A DNA stretch of 64,000 nt, from positions 1,960,501-2,024,500 of the forward strand of contig CALYLW010000037.1 of assembly GCA_944989445.1 (NCBI GenBank), read 5' to 3'. Each line of letters starts with the position of its first letter. Position 1 is the stretch's first letter. The position numbers and the translations under genes were made by a program. The notes beneath the pieces are model-generated. The model made no database searches. It was not told the DNA's origin and saw nothing but the letters and a program-made list of their open reading frames with translations. Positions 24,657 to 36,968 of this stretch are shown piece by piece. The stretch comes from Ampullaceana balthica. Lineage: Eukaryota; Mollusca; Gastropoda; Lymnaeidae.

Positions 24657-25208
24657 TTATTACATAAAAGAACATAAATTAAAAACAATAAATGTAACAG
24701 GATAAACAAAACGTCAAATTAGAAACTACAGACAAATTAAGATAAAATTTCCAAAATACAAGCCTACAACCTTTGCGGATAAATGTTCATGACGCTGTTT
24801 TTCCAAGTCAAAGTAAAATTTAAGACGACGTAAGTAAGTTTAAAAAAAAATTCTATCAGCCTAATGCGTTTGATGCGTATTATTTTCTACCGTTTTGCAG
24901 AAATATATAACAGCCTCAATTTTAAAACATGATAAATTTAAGATGAAAATAAATTATTGGAAATTATTTATAGTTATGGGCCGTCAAAAGAGTGAGCGGG
25001 GATGAACCCGAGAGAGGAGATGAGTGGCGTATATTTGTTTCTTATAAAAATCATGTTCATCGGTAATTTTAGTACATGTAATTGAAAAGCTCACGCGATA
25101 CATTCTCCACGTCAAGACAGCCTACACATTTATTTGATGAATGGTGTAAAGAGTCCTTGTATGAAAATTTGAAAATTTGTTATCCTTACTGGGATACAGC
25201 GCTATATA

Positions 25209-25252
25209 AATAATCAATTTATTATTATTATTATTTATTATTATTATTATCC
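25209..25252. repeat. ATT trinucleotide microsatellite
   Basis: This is an imperfect ATT/TTA run of about 40 bp in otherwise featureless AT-rich intergenic DNA (24660-25820). Confidence 0.85.
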
Positions 25253-25826
25253 TTATTAATTTATCTGCTTTATCCAATATTCAGTTGGGGTTGGCGTTGT
25301 TTAAATGTTTGCAAATGGGACAGTGTTTTTTTAAATTGTTTTTTTTAGATTCTTCAGATGTTCTCTTAAAAGGCCTCAAAGTAAAAAAAAACCTCTCATA
25401 CAAATGCAGGATTTTTCGTTCTTTAAAAAATAAATAAATAATAAATGGTAGTGTAAATACGTTGCGATTAGTGCAAGTAAAACCATTATTGAAAATGAAT
25501 ATTTTCAGAGGTAAGGGCCTTGACTTTAATCTCAATTCGATTCGTTTTACAGCAGCTACGATTCTGCCCTTTGGTACATTTGAGTACTTTATTAGAAGTA
25601 GCCCCTGACAAGCCTCCTTCTAGCTTAGAGGCTCGTTTACATCAGGAAATAAAAACTAAAAATAAAAATATTGATGGCTGGGGGGGGGGTGTTTGTCAAA
25701 GGATGAACCGGTTCCTGTGAAGTAGAAGACAAAGCATAAAGTTGTGGGGGTGGGGTTGGGGGGAGTGGTGAAATATTATTAACACATTTTGACCATAACT
25801 TTAATAATATTAAGTTCCATTTAGAG

Positions 25827-26185
25827 CAGGGGTGGGCAATTGTTTTGGCTCTAAAGACACTTTATGGTAGGAAACGTGAGCGGAGGGTCGAACCATTTGA
25901 AAAGATTTTTTTAAAAAATATTTAAAAAATTAAATATATATTTGAAACACACTGGATTCTCCAGCAATTTTACGCTTTTTTTAGGTTTCATGGCCCAACT
26001 TAATTTTGAAATTTTAAAATTAAAATAAAACAGACAAACCATATTAGTGCGCATTTACACTATTTTTACACTGCCTGCGCAGATGGAAAATTAGCTGAAT
26101 GTCTCAGCGGGCCAAAAACAACAACAAAACAACAACACTTTGTGCGGGCTGCATGTGGACCGCGGGCGCACTTTGCCCACGCCTG
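25827..26185. mobile_element. hAT MITE (359 bp)
   Basis: The termini are CAGGGGTGGGCAATTG and, inverted, CAGGCGTGGGCAAAG. Flanks ATTTAGAG and GTTTAGAT share 6 of 8 bases. There is no coding sequence. The terminal sequence is close to that of the hAT relic ending at about 44056. Confidence 0.75.
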
Positions 26186-26353
26186 GTTTAGATAATCCAG
26201 TGCTGTCATTAATAAATTTTGCTTCAAAAGTTGGCTCAGGTTAAAATCTAACTTTTAAAATTTAAAAAAAAATCAAATTCTTTGCTTCCATTCTTTCATT
26301 AAAATAATCACAATTGATTCCATTTTTAAATCCTTTATATTAACTTGTGGTGT

Positions 26354-26400
26354 CTTATATATACAGATGCTCCTTCTGTGCAGAAGATAATTGCGTCCAC
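26354..26400 (+). repeat. Acceptor/hairpin motif, copy C
   Basis: The core is TGCTCCTTCTGTGCAGAAG followed by ATAATTGCGTCC. The two hairpin arms CTTCT and AGAAG are kept while the loop has changed. It directly follows a partial end (26328 on) of the repeat family found at 26468. Confidence 0.65.
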
Positions 26401-26467
26401 AGGTTAATTGTTGTTTTGCTAAGAAACTACAAGACATTAATAAGAAAACATTGATCTTTACGTGTTT

Positions 26468-27537
26468 AAATCCTTTATATTAACTCGTGGTGTCTGGTTG
26501 TTTGATGCCTTGCTTGCACACCTTTGGATCGATTTTTAACCAACTTCCTCGTATGCTACCGAGCTGAAATTTTGCAGGCAGACTCGTGGCGATGATAAAA
26601 TGATCTATCAAAATTTCAGATCGATCAATCTACTTTAATTAAATTAAAGAATTTTTAGATTATCTCTATTAATCTCTATGTAGCATGTTAATTTTTCCGA
26701 TCGGTGCGCATTATATTAAACATGTTTTACGAGACATAACTAATTTTTTATATTTTTGGATTGTTTTGCGCTGCGTATTATAATGAACACTAGTGTCACT
26801 AGCGTATCACCCGTCAAAAATGACGGAAGTTTTCAAAATAAATACACATCAGATTTAAAAAATAACGTAATACAGAACTTTCATTTATTTAATTTATTTT
26901 TCTTTGATTAAATTATTATCATATTGAACAATTTTATGCGGAACGTTCGAAAAGTGTTATTTTTGGTGCACGATCGCAGCACCACCTAACAGCATTACAT
27001 TACATTACATACAGACAACGGGAATTATGTATATTGACTAGAGATAACCCATCAAAAATGACGGAATCCTATTTGGTTTGAGTTGAATATAAAATTACTG
27101 CTGTAAAAATTAAAATATATGCTAAAACAATGACGTCATATAATTATATTTTTTTATACAAACTCGATCGCAGCGCCACCTAACTTACATACATACAGAC
27201 AATGGGAATCAATATACATAATTAACATAAGTAACTTATCCATGTTTGATAAATATGAAATATTAAACTTGCTGAAATTTACACAAAGTATTTGATAATA
27301 ATTATCAATCCTCAAATCCTAATTTTACATCGTTCCCTTTTTAAAAATTAAAATATTAGCTAAAACAATGACGTCATAAAATATTTTTATACAAAATCTT
27401 TCGCAGCGCCACCTAACAGCATTACAAATTTCACAGCGCCACCTAACAGTATTATAATTACATCCATACATTCAGACAACTGGAATTATGTATATTGATT
27501 CTTTTAGTTAAATGTCTCGTATATAGAGGATTTATAG
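26468..27537 (+). repeat. Dispersed repeat family R1, copy 1 (expanded)
   Basis: It starts AAATCCTTTATATTAACTCG and ends near GAGGATTTATAG. Shared interior blocks include GAGCTGAAATTTTGCAGG and CAAAATTTCAGATCGATC. This copy is about 1.07 kb because its middle holds several copies of an AGCGCCACCTAAC unit followed by ATACAGACAA-like sequence (near 26975, 27175, 27405, 27435). No coding was found. Confidence 0.75.
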
Positions 27538-27572
27538 TCAAAAACTTGTTTTTTTACGTTTAAAAAAATATT

Positions 27573-28028
27573 AAATCCTTTATATTAACTCGTGGTGTCT
27601 GCTTGCTTGCTTGCCGAAAAAAACTTTGGATCGATTTTCAACCCACTTCCCCTTAGGCTGGCGAGCTGAAATTTTGCAGGCAGACTCGTGGCGGTGATAA
27701 AATGACCTAACAAAATTTCAGATCGATCGAATGTACTGTTATTAAATTTAAATTAATGGATTTTTCGATTATCTCTATTTATCTCTATGTAGCACGTTAT
27801 TTTTTTGTGCTGGAGTGTCGCGGTGCAAATTATATTAAATAATCTTTCCTGTCGCGCTGTGCGATGCGTATTATATTATATTGACGATGCTTTTTAAAAA
27901 TATGTTCCCGATCGGTGCGCATTATATTAAACAGGTTTTACGAGACATAACTAAAATTTTGGATTGTCTTGCGCTGCGTATTACAATGAACATTCTTTTA
28001 GTTATGTCTCATATATAAAGGATTTATA
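27573..28028 (+). repeat. Dispersed repeat family R1, copy 2
   Basis: It is 456 bp with the same start, interior and ATATAAAGGATTTATAG end as copies 1 and 3, and lacks the expanded middle. Similarity continues a little past the end (TTTTTACGTTT), so the true element boundary may lie outside. Confidence 0.78.
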
Positions 28029-28865
28029 GCCTTTGTTTTTACGTTTTTTTATTATTTGTCTAAGGAATTATATACATACATGTATATAAATGCGGTATAT
28101 ATAATAAATAAATATATAAATAAATAAGGTGAACGAAAATTCCCGTCCAATTTCATTATTTTAAAATTTGTTAAAATTGAAAATGGGAATATGAAACGAG
28201 TAAATTATAGTTTTTGACAAATAATCAGCTGACTTATATTGCAGACTTTGTATCACTGTTTACTGTTATTTGGTGAATATTAGTTCAGTAAGTGGTAAGC
28301 AACCCATGCCTATAGTAATATAGTGTCTAATCTATGCATACTGATATTGATACCACCCACACACATTTTTGGGCAATTAATTTTTTTTAATATCTTTGCT
28401 GTCGACACTGACACTGTCGTTTAGATTATGAGAAACATTAATTTGATTAATTAATAAAATTTAATTACTTGACTTATTAGTTTAGACGTTTAGAGTAGTT
28501 TAGACTTATACTTACACTTACACACTTATACATCAATCATCATTCATACTCACATGACTCAAACTCATATTTTCAGTGTGTCAGTATCATGCAAATACAA
28601 TAATTAATAATTTATTTGCCAATAATGGAAATGGATTTTGCTAGTGTTAGGACTAGTCGTAAACTACTGCTGCAATAAAATTATTTTATATTGTTGCGAC
28701 AATTCCTAGCAGCAGACACTTCGAAAAAACGTAGTCGCTATAAATACTATAATAATTAATAATAGCCTACAGTGGAACCTATAAAATTGCTCTCTTTGGA
28801 TTACACCGCAGTTTTACCATTTTTTATTTCTTTATATTCGTTTTATTTGAAAATATTTGTGTACT

Positions 28866-28925
28866 ATTTGTTCGTTGAGGAAGGCACTTTGCCGAAACGT
28901 TTGCTGTTTTGTTTCGTCCTGTCAG
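28866..28925 (+). ncRNA. Hammerhead-like motif, degenerate
   Basis: A TTGAGGA segment is followed by a GGC/GCC hairpin, then GAAACG and, 15 nt later, CGTC. This layout resembles a type I hammerhead ribozyme (core CUGANGA, stem II, GAAA, stem III, NUH). The first core base is changed and an extra A precedes stem II, so activity is unlikely here. Relatives are at 40201-40258 and within the palindrome at 42801-42987. Confidence 0.35.
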
Positions 28926-29389
28926 GCTCACTCATAATCATACCCTGTTTACATGTTATCCATTTACCAAATTTGTTAAGTGATATATAACTTCAAAATT
29001 ATAACTTAAATATCAAGTCCCAGTCTTTTTAAAAGCCTGATTGCAATCTCACCCCCATTACTTTAAGTCCCAGTCAGCTCTTTTTGGTTATTGACTCTTT
29101 TCACGGAGAAAAAAGTCCACTTCTTTCAATATCAAATAGTTGAATCCCTTCTACCACTGATGATTTCTGTATATACTGTAATTCAATTTGCAATAAAGCA
29201 TCATAGACAAGTATAGACAAAATATATTGTTTTTTTTGTGCATAAACTTCTCAAACACAAACTGTCAGTGTAGGGTTCTGTAATTAAAAAATTAGATAAT
29301 CTTGACTAACCATTCTTTCAATGAGCTCAGCAAATCAACATTTTGTTATAATTTATTTCCAAAAATAAAGGGGGGGGGGATTATTTAGT

Positions 29390-29448
29390 AATCTTTTTCT
29401 GTTACAGACGCACCTTCTATACAGTTCTAAGATTATTGCGTCCTATGT
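29390..29448 (+). repeat. Acceptor/hairpin motif, copy D
   Basis: CTTTTTCTGTTACAG is followed by ACGCACCTTCTATACAG and, after a small insertion, GATTATTGCGTCC. It lies immediately beside the 3' end of a minus-strand LINE relic. Confidence 0.65.
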
Positions 29449-30218
29449 CCTGCGTCCTAGTAATGATTTATAATCACAAATTAAGCTGCATGAAAGTTTG
29501 TGTTGTTCGTCCGTCGATTCGACGAAGACCACTCTATTCATCCGAGGGTTGCTGGGGCTGGCTCTGTTTGTGCGTGCGCAGATGGCTGATGAGGCCGATC
29601 CTTGCACGGAAGGTTCGGGAACAGAAGGGACAAAAGACGAGTGGGACATCTCCAGGAGGGTTGACAGCACGGGCCTTTCAAGCTTGCCTCTTCTTTTCTG
29701 CGGAGGTGATCCGGTTTGCCTCGCATGACTTGGCACCTTCGTGGATGGAAGAACGCCAGGTGGATGGGTCCATTGCAGCAGAGTTCCCACATGTCTGGGT
29801 TGATGGTAAACGCTTTGAGTGAGGCTTTCAGTGTGTCTTTGAAGCGTTTCTTTTGCCCACCATGGGACCGCTGACCATGCTGGAGCTCGCCAGAGAAGAG
29901 TCTCTTTGGCAGTCTCTCGTCTGGCATTCGGACCACGTGCCCTGCCCAGCGAAGCTGGGACTGCATCAGGAGGGTGAAGATGCTGGGGAGACCTGCCTTG
30001 GTCAGTACCACTGTGTCTGGAATTTTATCCTGCCACTTTATACCGAGGATCTTCCTGAGGAATGTTGTATGAAAGTGGGTAAGCTTCCTAGCATGGCGCT
30101 GATACACAGTCCATGTTTCACACGCATATAGCAGTGTGGGGAGCACCACTGCCCTGTATACTTTTAGCTTGGTCTGGATGGTAATGCCTCTTCTGTTCCA
30201 GACACAAAATGTAATAAA
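29449..30218 (-). pseudogene. LINE relic, ORF2 C-terminal part
   Basis: The minus-strand frame to 30149, extended to about 30218, reads VVLPTLLYACETW, then FLRKILGIKWQDKIPD, LRWAGHVVRMPD and LPKRLFSGEL. These motifs are typical of the region after the reverse transcriptase in many animal LINEs. The terminal zinc-finger region is degraded and out of frame. No catalytic domain remains. Confidence 0.82.
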
Positions 30219-30767
30219 CTTTCTTTGAATGTCTGAAAAAGAAAGTGTTTAAAAAAAATCAAATTCAGAACCCACTCTATTCACAAATTTAGTTACTTAA
30301 CTTTCTTTCAGTTTCTGAAGAAAGAAAGTTTGTCTATCAAAATCAGACCCCATTCCACTTCCCCAAAGAAGTTTTTCCTTTTGCTGGCCTTGGCCACTGT
30401 CACTTTAATTACTAACTTCAGTAATAAGTTAAAGCATAACTTACTTAGTAAGTGCACTTCCAGAACAGTCACTACTGTGTAAAACTAAATTGTATGATAT
30501 CCATCTTTTTATCATAACTTAACCTAATTTTGTAAATTTAAAATGTGTAATGTTACAAAGTCAGCTCTATTTTTGGAAATAGAAAACAATTCCAACTGAT
30601 TCATGACTGATTCCATTCCATTTTAGTTTCCATTGAAACAGTTACATTGTCTGAAAGTATATTTCCTATCTGTTCCCATCTACCTCTAGAATCATGAAAT
30701 TCATAATATAAATTTATATCACTGATTTCATTCTCAATTTATTTCAAAATCAGCTAAGTGTTGAATA

Positions 30768-30816
30768 TCTTATCTTAACTTATCTGCTCCTTCTAAACAG
30801 AAGATTATTGCATCCA
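30768..30816 (+). repeat. Acceptor/hairpin motif, copy E
   Basis: TCTTATCTTAACTTATC leads into TGCTCCTTCTAAACAGAAG and ATTATTGCATCC. It has lost the TTACAG just before the core but keeps both hairpin arms. Confidence 0.6.
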
Positions 30817-30954
30817 TTACTTATAACGAATCTTGCATTTTTAGTAGTACATTACATGTATTTTAAATGTTGATATTGTGCAAATTTTCCTGGTTTGATC
30901 AGGCAACCCAATCCACACCCGAATTTCAGTCTGGAAGAAAGATAATTTTTATGT

Positions 30955-31110
30955 GTTTGTACTTGCATCTACTATATGAAGCTCAGTTGGTGTTTGTATC
31001 ATTGTATGTTTGTATGTTTAACTTTTCGACTCTCAGTTACACAATCACAGAAAAACCAAATAATGGACGGGGAAAATTTTTTTTCAGGAGGGTTCCTTTT
31101 AACCCGTAGA
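30955..31110 (+). repeat. Dispersed repeat R2, copy 1
   Basis: A CTACTATATGAAGCTCAG start, then GTTGGTGTTTGTAT and CTTTTCGACTCTCAGTTA, are shared with 33570-33735. The reading frame here is not protein-like. The element class is unknown. Confidence 0.55.
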
Positions 31111-31438
31111 AGGTTTTAGTATAGTTTTTGTAATTGTCCCTTTTGCCTGAAAGCCATAAATTAAAAAATCAGAAAATGTTGAGACAAAGAGAGAAAAATT
31201 AAATCTCATTTCCATATTAAACAACTTTAGGCGGACATTCAAAGCGAGTTATTTTTGGTGCAGTATTTTTTTCCCAATACATGTACTTTATTTTGAGCGG
31301 TGCACTTTCAAAAATATTTTATTGTCAAATTACGGTGTGAAAATTTTTGTGTACGCATCTTAAATTGAGCTGTGTTATTTTATTATAACAACATTCATAT
31401 TTGGTTTGGCTTTGCGGTACAAAGCACTGGCCTTTTTT

Positions 31439-31900
31439 AAATCCTTTATATTAACTCGTGGTGTCTGTTTGGTTGATTGTTTGCTTGCTTGTCGAAAAAA
31501 CTTTGGATTGGTTTTTAACCCACTTCCTCGTAAGCTAGCGAGCTGAAATTTTGCAGGCAGTTTTGTACCGATGATAAAAACAATGTATCAAAATTTCAGA
31601 TCGATCGCATACTGTAATTAAATTATTGAATTTTAAGATTATTTTATTTATCTCTATGTATCATGTTATTTTTTGAGATAAGAGTGTCGCGGTGCGTATT
31701 ATATTGAACAACCTTTCTGTCGCGCAATAAGGTGCGTAATTTATTGACAACACTTTTTATAAACATATTCCTGATCGGTGCGCATTATATTAAACATGTT
31801 TTACGACACATAACTACCATTTTGTATTTTCGGATGGTCTTGCACTGCGTATTATAATAAACATTCTTTTAGTTATGTCTTGTTCATAAAGGATTTATAG
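31439..31900 (+). repeat. Dispersed repeat family R1, copy 3
   Basis: The start is AAATCCTTTATATTAACTCG and the end CATAAAGGATTTATAG. Interior blocks are GAGCTGAAATTTTGCAGG and GATCGGTGCGCATTATATT. It is 462 bp, close to copy 2. Confidence 0.78.
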
Positions 31901-31975
31901 TCAAAAACTTGGTTTTTTACGTTTTTTAAAAAATGTTACTGATACTTTCTTTTTATTATACATGGGTTAAAAATA

Positions 31976-32611
31976 CAGTCTGACCTCGCTATGTCGAACT
32001 TCCCTAAGTCGAAAACCTCCCTATATGGAATTAATTGTTAGGTCCCGGCCGAATTCCATAAGACTAATGTATATTAGATCTTCTTAACTCGAAGATTTTT
32101 CGCTTCCAACCTCCCTTAGTCGAATTTTCCAAGGCGTTTGGGTTATTATTCTGGGGTGACATTTCAGAACACATGTTTCGTTGAGCCACGTAAACGGACG
32201 CAAATTCCGCAAGTGATTAAGCGACTCTTGAAAGTACCAAAAATGACCAAGACAAGAAAAAGGAGTGGTAACTAATTTGCTTCCTTTTGCTGCATGCTGT
32301 GACCCTTTTTGAAAAGAAAAATCTTACCTCCCCCACCCCACTGTAAAGTGGGGATGGGGAGGGAAGTTGTCTACTCTCACGGGGCTTTGTCGGTATGTCA
32401 AAGCTAGTTGGCTTCCTTTCATATGAAACATCAGACACGACCTCTCTTTTTGTAAGCCTTCTAGCTGGTATGGCTGTCTCTCCCCACCCTCTCAATATCG
32501 ACATTGTCCTTGATTAATCTGCGCCTATTACACCATTTTCCCTAACTCAAAAACTCAGTAAGTCGAATTTTCTTTTGGGTCCCTTTGAGTTCGATTCAGA
32601 GAGGTCAACAG
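31976..32611. mobile_element. Tigger/pogo-like non-autonomous element (636 bp)
   Basis: The termini are CAGTCTGACCTCGCTATG and, inverted, CTGTTGACCTCTCTGAATCG, flanked by TA on both sides (31974-31975 and 32612-32613). Runs such as CTAAGTCGAA are typical of the family. There is no transposase. The interior block 32285-32455 is inverted relative to 17305-17480. Confidence 0.78.
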
Positions 32612-32619
32612 TATTTTAT

Positions 32620-33020
32620 TACATTTGTCAACGAATGTCTGGGGTTGATTTTTTTACCATGTTGGGAATGAAATTGAGAATTGTGTTATGTTGTTAATAA
32701 TAACCCAAAATTTACTTATAAGTTTAAAAAAAAATTGATGTGTTTTGTATTCCTAATATAGATCCAATTAAATACTACTCCAGTGGTTGTATTGTATTTT
32801 CATGTTTATCCAATGTTGGATACATCCTAAATATTTATCTTTTAATGATAATTGATAAATTAAAGGTTTTCTATACCAATAAATGTCTAATCCATAAACC
32901 ACTAATCAAGATTTCTCCAACTTAAATTATACATGCTCAATCCTTTAAATTTACTTATTAAGGTTAAGCACTAATGATCTTAACATGCATGGAAAGGCCT
33001 TGGACCAATGCTGTCATTTG
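32620..33020. other. AT-rich intergenic stretch
   Basis: No gene, repeat termini or RNA was recognised here. A 61-codon frame at 32740-32925 looks random. Confidence 0.5.
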
Positions 33021-33028
33021 ACTACCGG

Positions 33029-33311
33029 CATGGGCGTAGGGAAGGGGGGCAAGGGGGGGCATTTGCCCCCCCCCCTACATTTGAGAAAAAAAGTTTTTAA
33101 TTTATTAAATGCATTAATAAATGTTGTATTTTAGCTATTACAGCACTAATTTGTAAGTCTTATTAATTTCTAAGGCTTTTTTCAACCCTTATTTTATACT
33201 GAACTTGAATTTAATTGAAAATTGTACCTGTATGGCATTGTCAGTTAAAATATAAAAAAAAGTGGGATTTTTTTGCCCCCCCCCCTGGAAAAATTCCTAG
33301 CGACGGCCATG
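33029..33311. mobile_element. hAT-like MITE with G/C-homopolymer ends
   Basis: The left end is CATGGGCGTAGGGAAGGGG. The right end, inverted, is CATGGCCGTCGCTAGG. Flanks ACTACCGG (33021-33028) and GCTACCGG (33312-33319) match at 7 of 8. Long G and C runs lie inside both ends, and there is no coding sequence. Confidence 0.75.
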
Positions 33312-33569
33312 GCTACCGGACTTATTAAACTTAATACAAGTGAAACTAAAAAATCTTATTTAATTTGTGCTGTGAATTGAACATATCATGATAATTCCTC
33401 TGTAGCCTGAATAACAAAGGCCATTTTAAAAATACATTTTGACATTGTTACACATCGTTTTATAAAGAGACGGATGAAAAATTAAAAAAAAATTTGGTTA
33501 TTTGATTTTTTTTTAGAAACAAAATCTGGAGTGGGGGTTTGGAATATAATTTACAAAATATGATAATGT

Positions 33570-33735
33570 TGCCTTATCTACTATATAAAGCTCAGTTGGT
33601 GTTTGTATATTTGTATGTTTCACTTTTCGACTCTCAGTTATTATTAGCTACTTTACTGATGAATAGATCTAGACCAAACTTAGTTCACATGAACCTGATA
33701 ACTCATTCGAATTTGGATTTGAACTTAACTTAATA
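33570..33735 (+). repeat. Dispersed repeat R2, copy 2
   Basis: This is the second copy of the repeat at 30955. It shares the TATATAAAGCTCAGTTGGTG and TTTTCGACTCTCAGTTA blocks and continues with CTAGACCAAACTTAG. Confidence 0.55.
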
Positions 33736-34061
33736 TGTCCTCTCCTTTCTGTCCACGATACCAAAATCATTTTTTCCCCTTAAAATATAAATCTTTGTTT
33801 CTCAAACCTTTTTTAAGTGAATAGATCAATCTTAAATATACTTGGCAAATTATCTAATATCCAGAAAAAATGGGGCGGGGATAGAAAAAAATGTGGGCCG
33901 TGTGATAGAATTTGCAAAATATATCTTATAAAAAAAAACAAAACGGAATAAACAGAGCATTGCACACCACAGTGATACAGCAACATATTAGATATGGGAA
34001 TCCATTAGTAAATAGGACCATTTTTTTTAAACGAAAAAAAAGGAAGATAATATTTATAAAA

Positions 34062-34314
34062 GGGGCCGTCCATAAAGTACGTCACGCTCCAGAGGGGGGG
34101 AGGGGGTGTAAGAAAGTGTGACAGTTTTTGACGTGGGGAGGAGGGAGTCCGGGCATGTGTGACGTCACGTTGTTTTATATTAAATTTTAATTATTTTGTT
34201 TCGAAAGTGTGACGTACTTTAGGGGGGGTCCGACAATTGTGACAGTTTGTGACAGGGGGAGGGGAGGAGTTAGAAATGGTAAAAAATAGCGTGACGTACT
34301 TTATGTACTGCCCC
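34062..34314. mobile_element. MITE with GGGGCCGTCCATAAAG termini (253 bp)
   Basis: The ends are GGGGCCGTCCATAAAGTACG and, inverted, GGGGCAGTACATAAAGTACG, which is nearly perfect over 26 bp. G-rich and GTGACG-rich interior, related to 24276-24656. Confidence 0.82.
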
Positions 34315-35186
34315 AAATCAGTTTTAATTTATTTTAAGTTTGGATTTTCTATTGATTTACAGTATTTGAATTTTTTCAAAAGTTCTATCAGCGTATTAAA
34401 CACTACGTGTGTTTTATTCAAAATGCAATCCCTTGCTAAGCTATGAGGTAGTTTTCTACGCAGGTTTTTAAATTGAATTAATACCCTACTGAATTGTTTT
34501 TTGGGTTTATTGCACTGTTTGTAAAACTTGTACAATTGTCTCAGAATTAGAGAATTACATTTTTCATATGTATATTTCTGACCAAATGTAAGTTGCAAGA
34601 GTAAGCTCAGCACACAATTTAGTTATATTATAACCCGATAATGTACTTAAATCGTCGCATACACTTATACACTTAAGAAATAATTATGGCATATTTTCAA
34701 CTACTGCGTAATAAAACTTTTGAGGCAGTACATTCCCACTGCAAAACCGCGGGTATATTTCTAGTGCAGTATAAGAAAAGTGTTTTTATCCCTATGTCTA
34801 TCTGAGGGTTGTATTAGATTATCTTTGTGTCTTTGTGTTGAATTTCAAAGTTAGAATTAATTGCCTTATGTATTACTAACGCCCCACGGCGTAGCAGACT
34901 TGCTCATGGAGAGTGCAAAGAAAGTGGAGAAAGAACGGACACAAACTACAGCACGAAGAAATAAAAAAACCCGAGTGAACGTTGGTTGGGGGGTCGGGTG
35001 GGGGGAGAACTGCAGTCTCATTGTTGGTTCCGAGACATTCGCACTGTGGTTATCTACCTGCTCACCACCCTTTACCACATTAGCTTGCCAACCATAAACT
35101 GTGATTGGCCGACCCTAGCGAGGGTCAACCATGTTGGCAATAAAGTGGTAAAAGAACGGGATCAAACAGACATTTAAAAAAAAATG

Positions 35187-35256
35187 TTTTCGCTGTGGCT
35201 TGAACCCAGGACCTTCCCCGTATAAGGCGGACGTGATAACCAGTACATTACGAATC
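35187..35256 (-). tRNA. tRNA-like sequence (pseudogene or SINE head)
   Basis: Read on the minus strand it has a D-arm region with CTGGTTATCACG, an anticodon arm with loop CTTATAC, and a T-arm GGGTTCAAGCC, followed downstream by a T run. The pattern is closest to a tRNA-Val body. The acceptor stem has mismatches, and one pair each in the anticodon and T stems is broken, so a working tRNA is unlikely. Confidence 0.5.
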
Positions 35257-35439
35257 TCACATTATTCTGTGAAGGAACAATGCAAGTGAACGCAAGGAAC
35301 ATTGTTGGTCTCGAAACATTGGTTGACCCCAGCGAGGGTCATTCGTCATGCTCGTTTGCACATACTTGCGTGGTGGTGTCCCGCATGGTTGGGGGACGTA
35401 GAGAATTATATATATAAGATTAAAAATTTGTTTTTTGTT

Positions 35440-35850
35440 ATTCTTTCCTTTAATGTTTTAGGTTTTAACTATTAGGGTTACTCTTGTCAATTTTGAATAT
35501 TCTCCAGGAAAGAATCTTGCACTTCTTTTTTGAATTTGTTCTAATTAATTTATGTTTTCTTTGGTGCATAAATCCCATACGGAAGACATATTTTCTAGTA
35601 CAGGTCTCACAAAAATAAGATAGCAGTTTAGATTTATATTATGATCATATTTTAAAAGTTTCTCTTAATAAAGCCAAAGGTTTTGTTGGATTTTTAATTA
35701 CATTGTACTTGATTGACATGGGGATTCCATGATAATTTCTCATTTATTATTCTCCTAAGTATTTTGCATCTTTAGTTTGGATTAATCGTCTTCCATGAAT
35801 GACATATGTTGCATTTATTGGATTATTTTTCTTTGTCACCTTTTCGAATC
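35440..35850 (-). pseudogene. LINE relic, thumb region after the reverse transcriptase
   Basis: Minus-strand frames, broken by shifts, read IHGRRLIQTKDAKYLGE, then KPLALLRETFKI-like, then FVRPVLENMSSVWDLCT and LEQIQKRSARFF. This is the region that follows the RT fingers and palm in Jockey/CR1-type LINEs. It is heavily decayed. Confidence 0.6.
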
Positions 35851-35859
35851 TTCAATTTA

Positions 35860-36960
35860 TAAATAAAGATTATTGAATTCTTTCTGTGAAGTGGCATAGG
35901 AAAGGGGTATATAGAGGGGTCTGCAGTAGGTTGAACATTTTTCTATAAATAGAGAGGCTGAAATTTCTGCTAGTTTTGTAGATTTTTAGTAGCAGGAGGG
36001 CATCAAAACCCTCTTATGTTGCTGTTTCTATAATAAATCATTGTCATTTAGTTAGATTTTTGTTCTCAACAATCATAATTTTACAATTTTAAGGGTTGCC
36101 ATTAGAAAAACATGTCAGATTTGTTTGCAAAAAAAAGAAATTATTTATATCTGACTTTTATTCTATGATAATGAAAGTAGTGATGGAATCTTTGTATAAA
36201 AATAGGCTTCTCCACCAGTGTGATAAAGCAATATTTAAAAGCTTTCACAAACATTTTCACACTTATCCCATTATCTGATCATGCATAATATGACCAGATA
36301 AGCAAATAGAATTGATTGACACATAGCTAACATTACAGGCTTGCACTTGTCGTTAAATCACAAGTGATTGATGACCTGATCTTAACTATGTACTTTAAAA
36401 CTTAGAGAGATTAATACAATTAAACTTAGGGAAACTTAATACTAAAACTACATTAGAGACATTTACATGTAATACTATTCTTATTTTTAAAGATTTTATA
36501 GATTAATTTATTGATTCCTGAAAATTAAAAGAAAAATATTTGTAAAGCATATGTTTAATTTTTTTCTAATTTCCAACCAATAACAATTTGTCTTGCTTTT
36601 ATCGTGTGCAATTGCAACATTTTTTACCTAAATAACTACAAACCATTCTTACAATTTTTATAAAATTTAAAAATTTTACTTTTGTTTGTTTGTTTGTAGA
36701 GAAAGGATGCATTTAAATGGAAAGATATGGATAAGGAGAAGAGTATATAAATAACTCATTGACCTTATCAAAAGCCCTAAATTAAGTAAAAATTGCCTAA
36801 ATATGAACAAAGGAAGATATCCTCAAATGTGAACACATTAATTTTCAATATAAGACAGACTTAAACAATTAATTTTAAAAAAAAACTTAAATAATTTTAG
36901 CTTTATTTCCTTACTTGTCTTATATACTAGTTAAAATAAGTGTATCAAAATTAGAAGTGT
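35860..36960. other. AT-rich intergenic DNA, nothing recognised
   Basis: No convincing coding, TE ends or RNA features are visible between the two LINE relics. Confidence 0.45.
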
Positions 36961-36968
36961 CACTGTAT

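Noticed and set aside
28772..28990. 72-codon hydrophobic frame as a small membrane protein
   Set aside because: It overlaps the hammerhead-like repeat, and its hydrophobicity follows from T-rich DNA.
29436..30131. Plus-strand frames of 76-128 codons
   Set aside because: They lie opposite the minus-strand LINE relic, whose motifs are clear; the plus frames are shadows.
35187..35256. Functional tRNA gene
   Set aside because: The acceptor stem has mismatches at its end, and the anticodon and T stems each have a broken pair. A tRNA pseudogene or SINE head is more likely.
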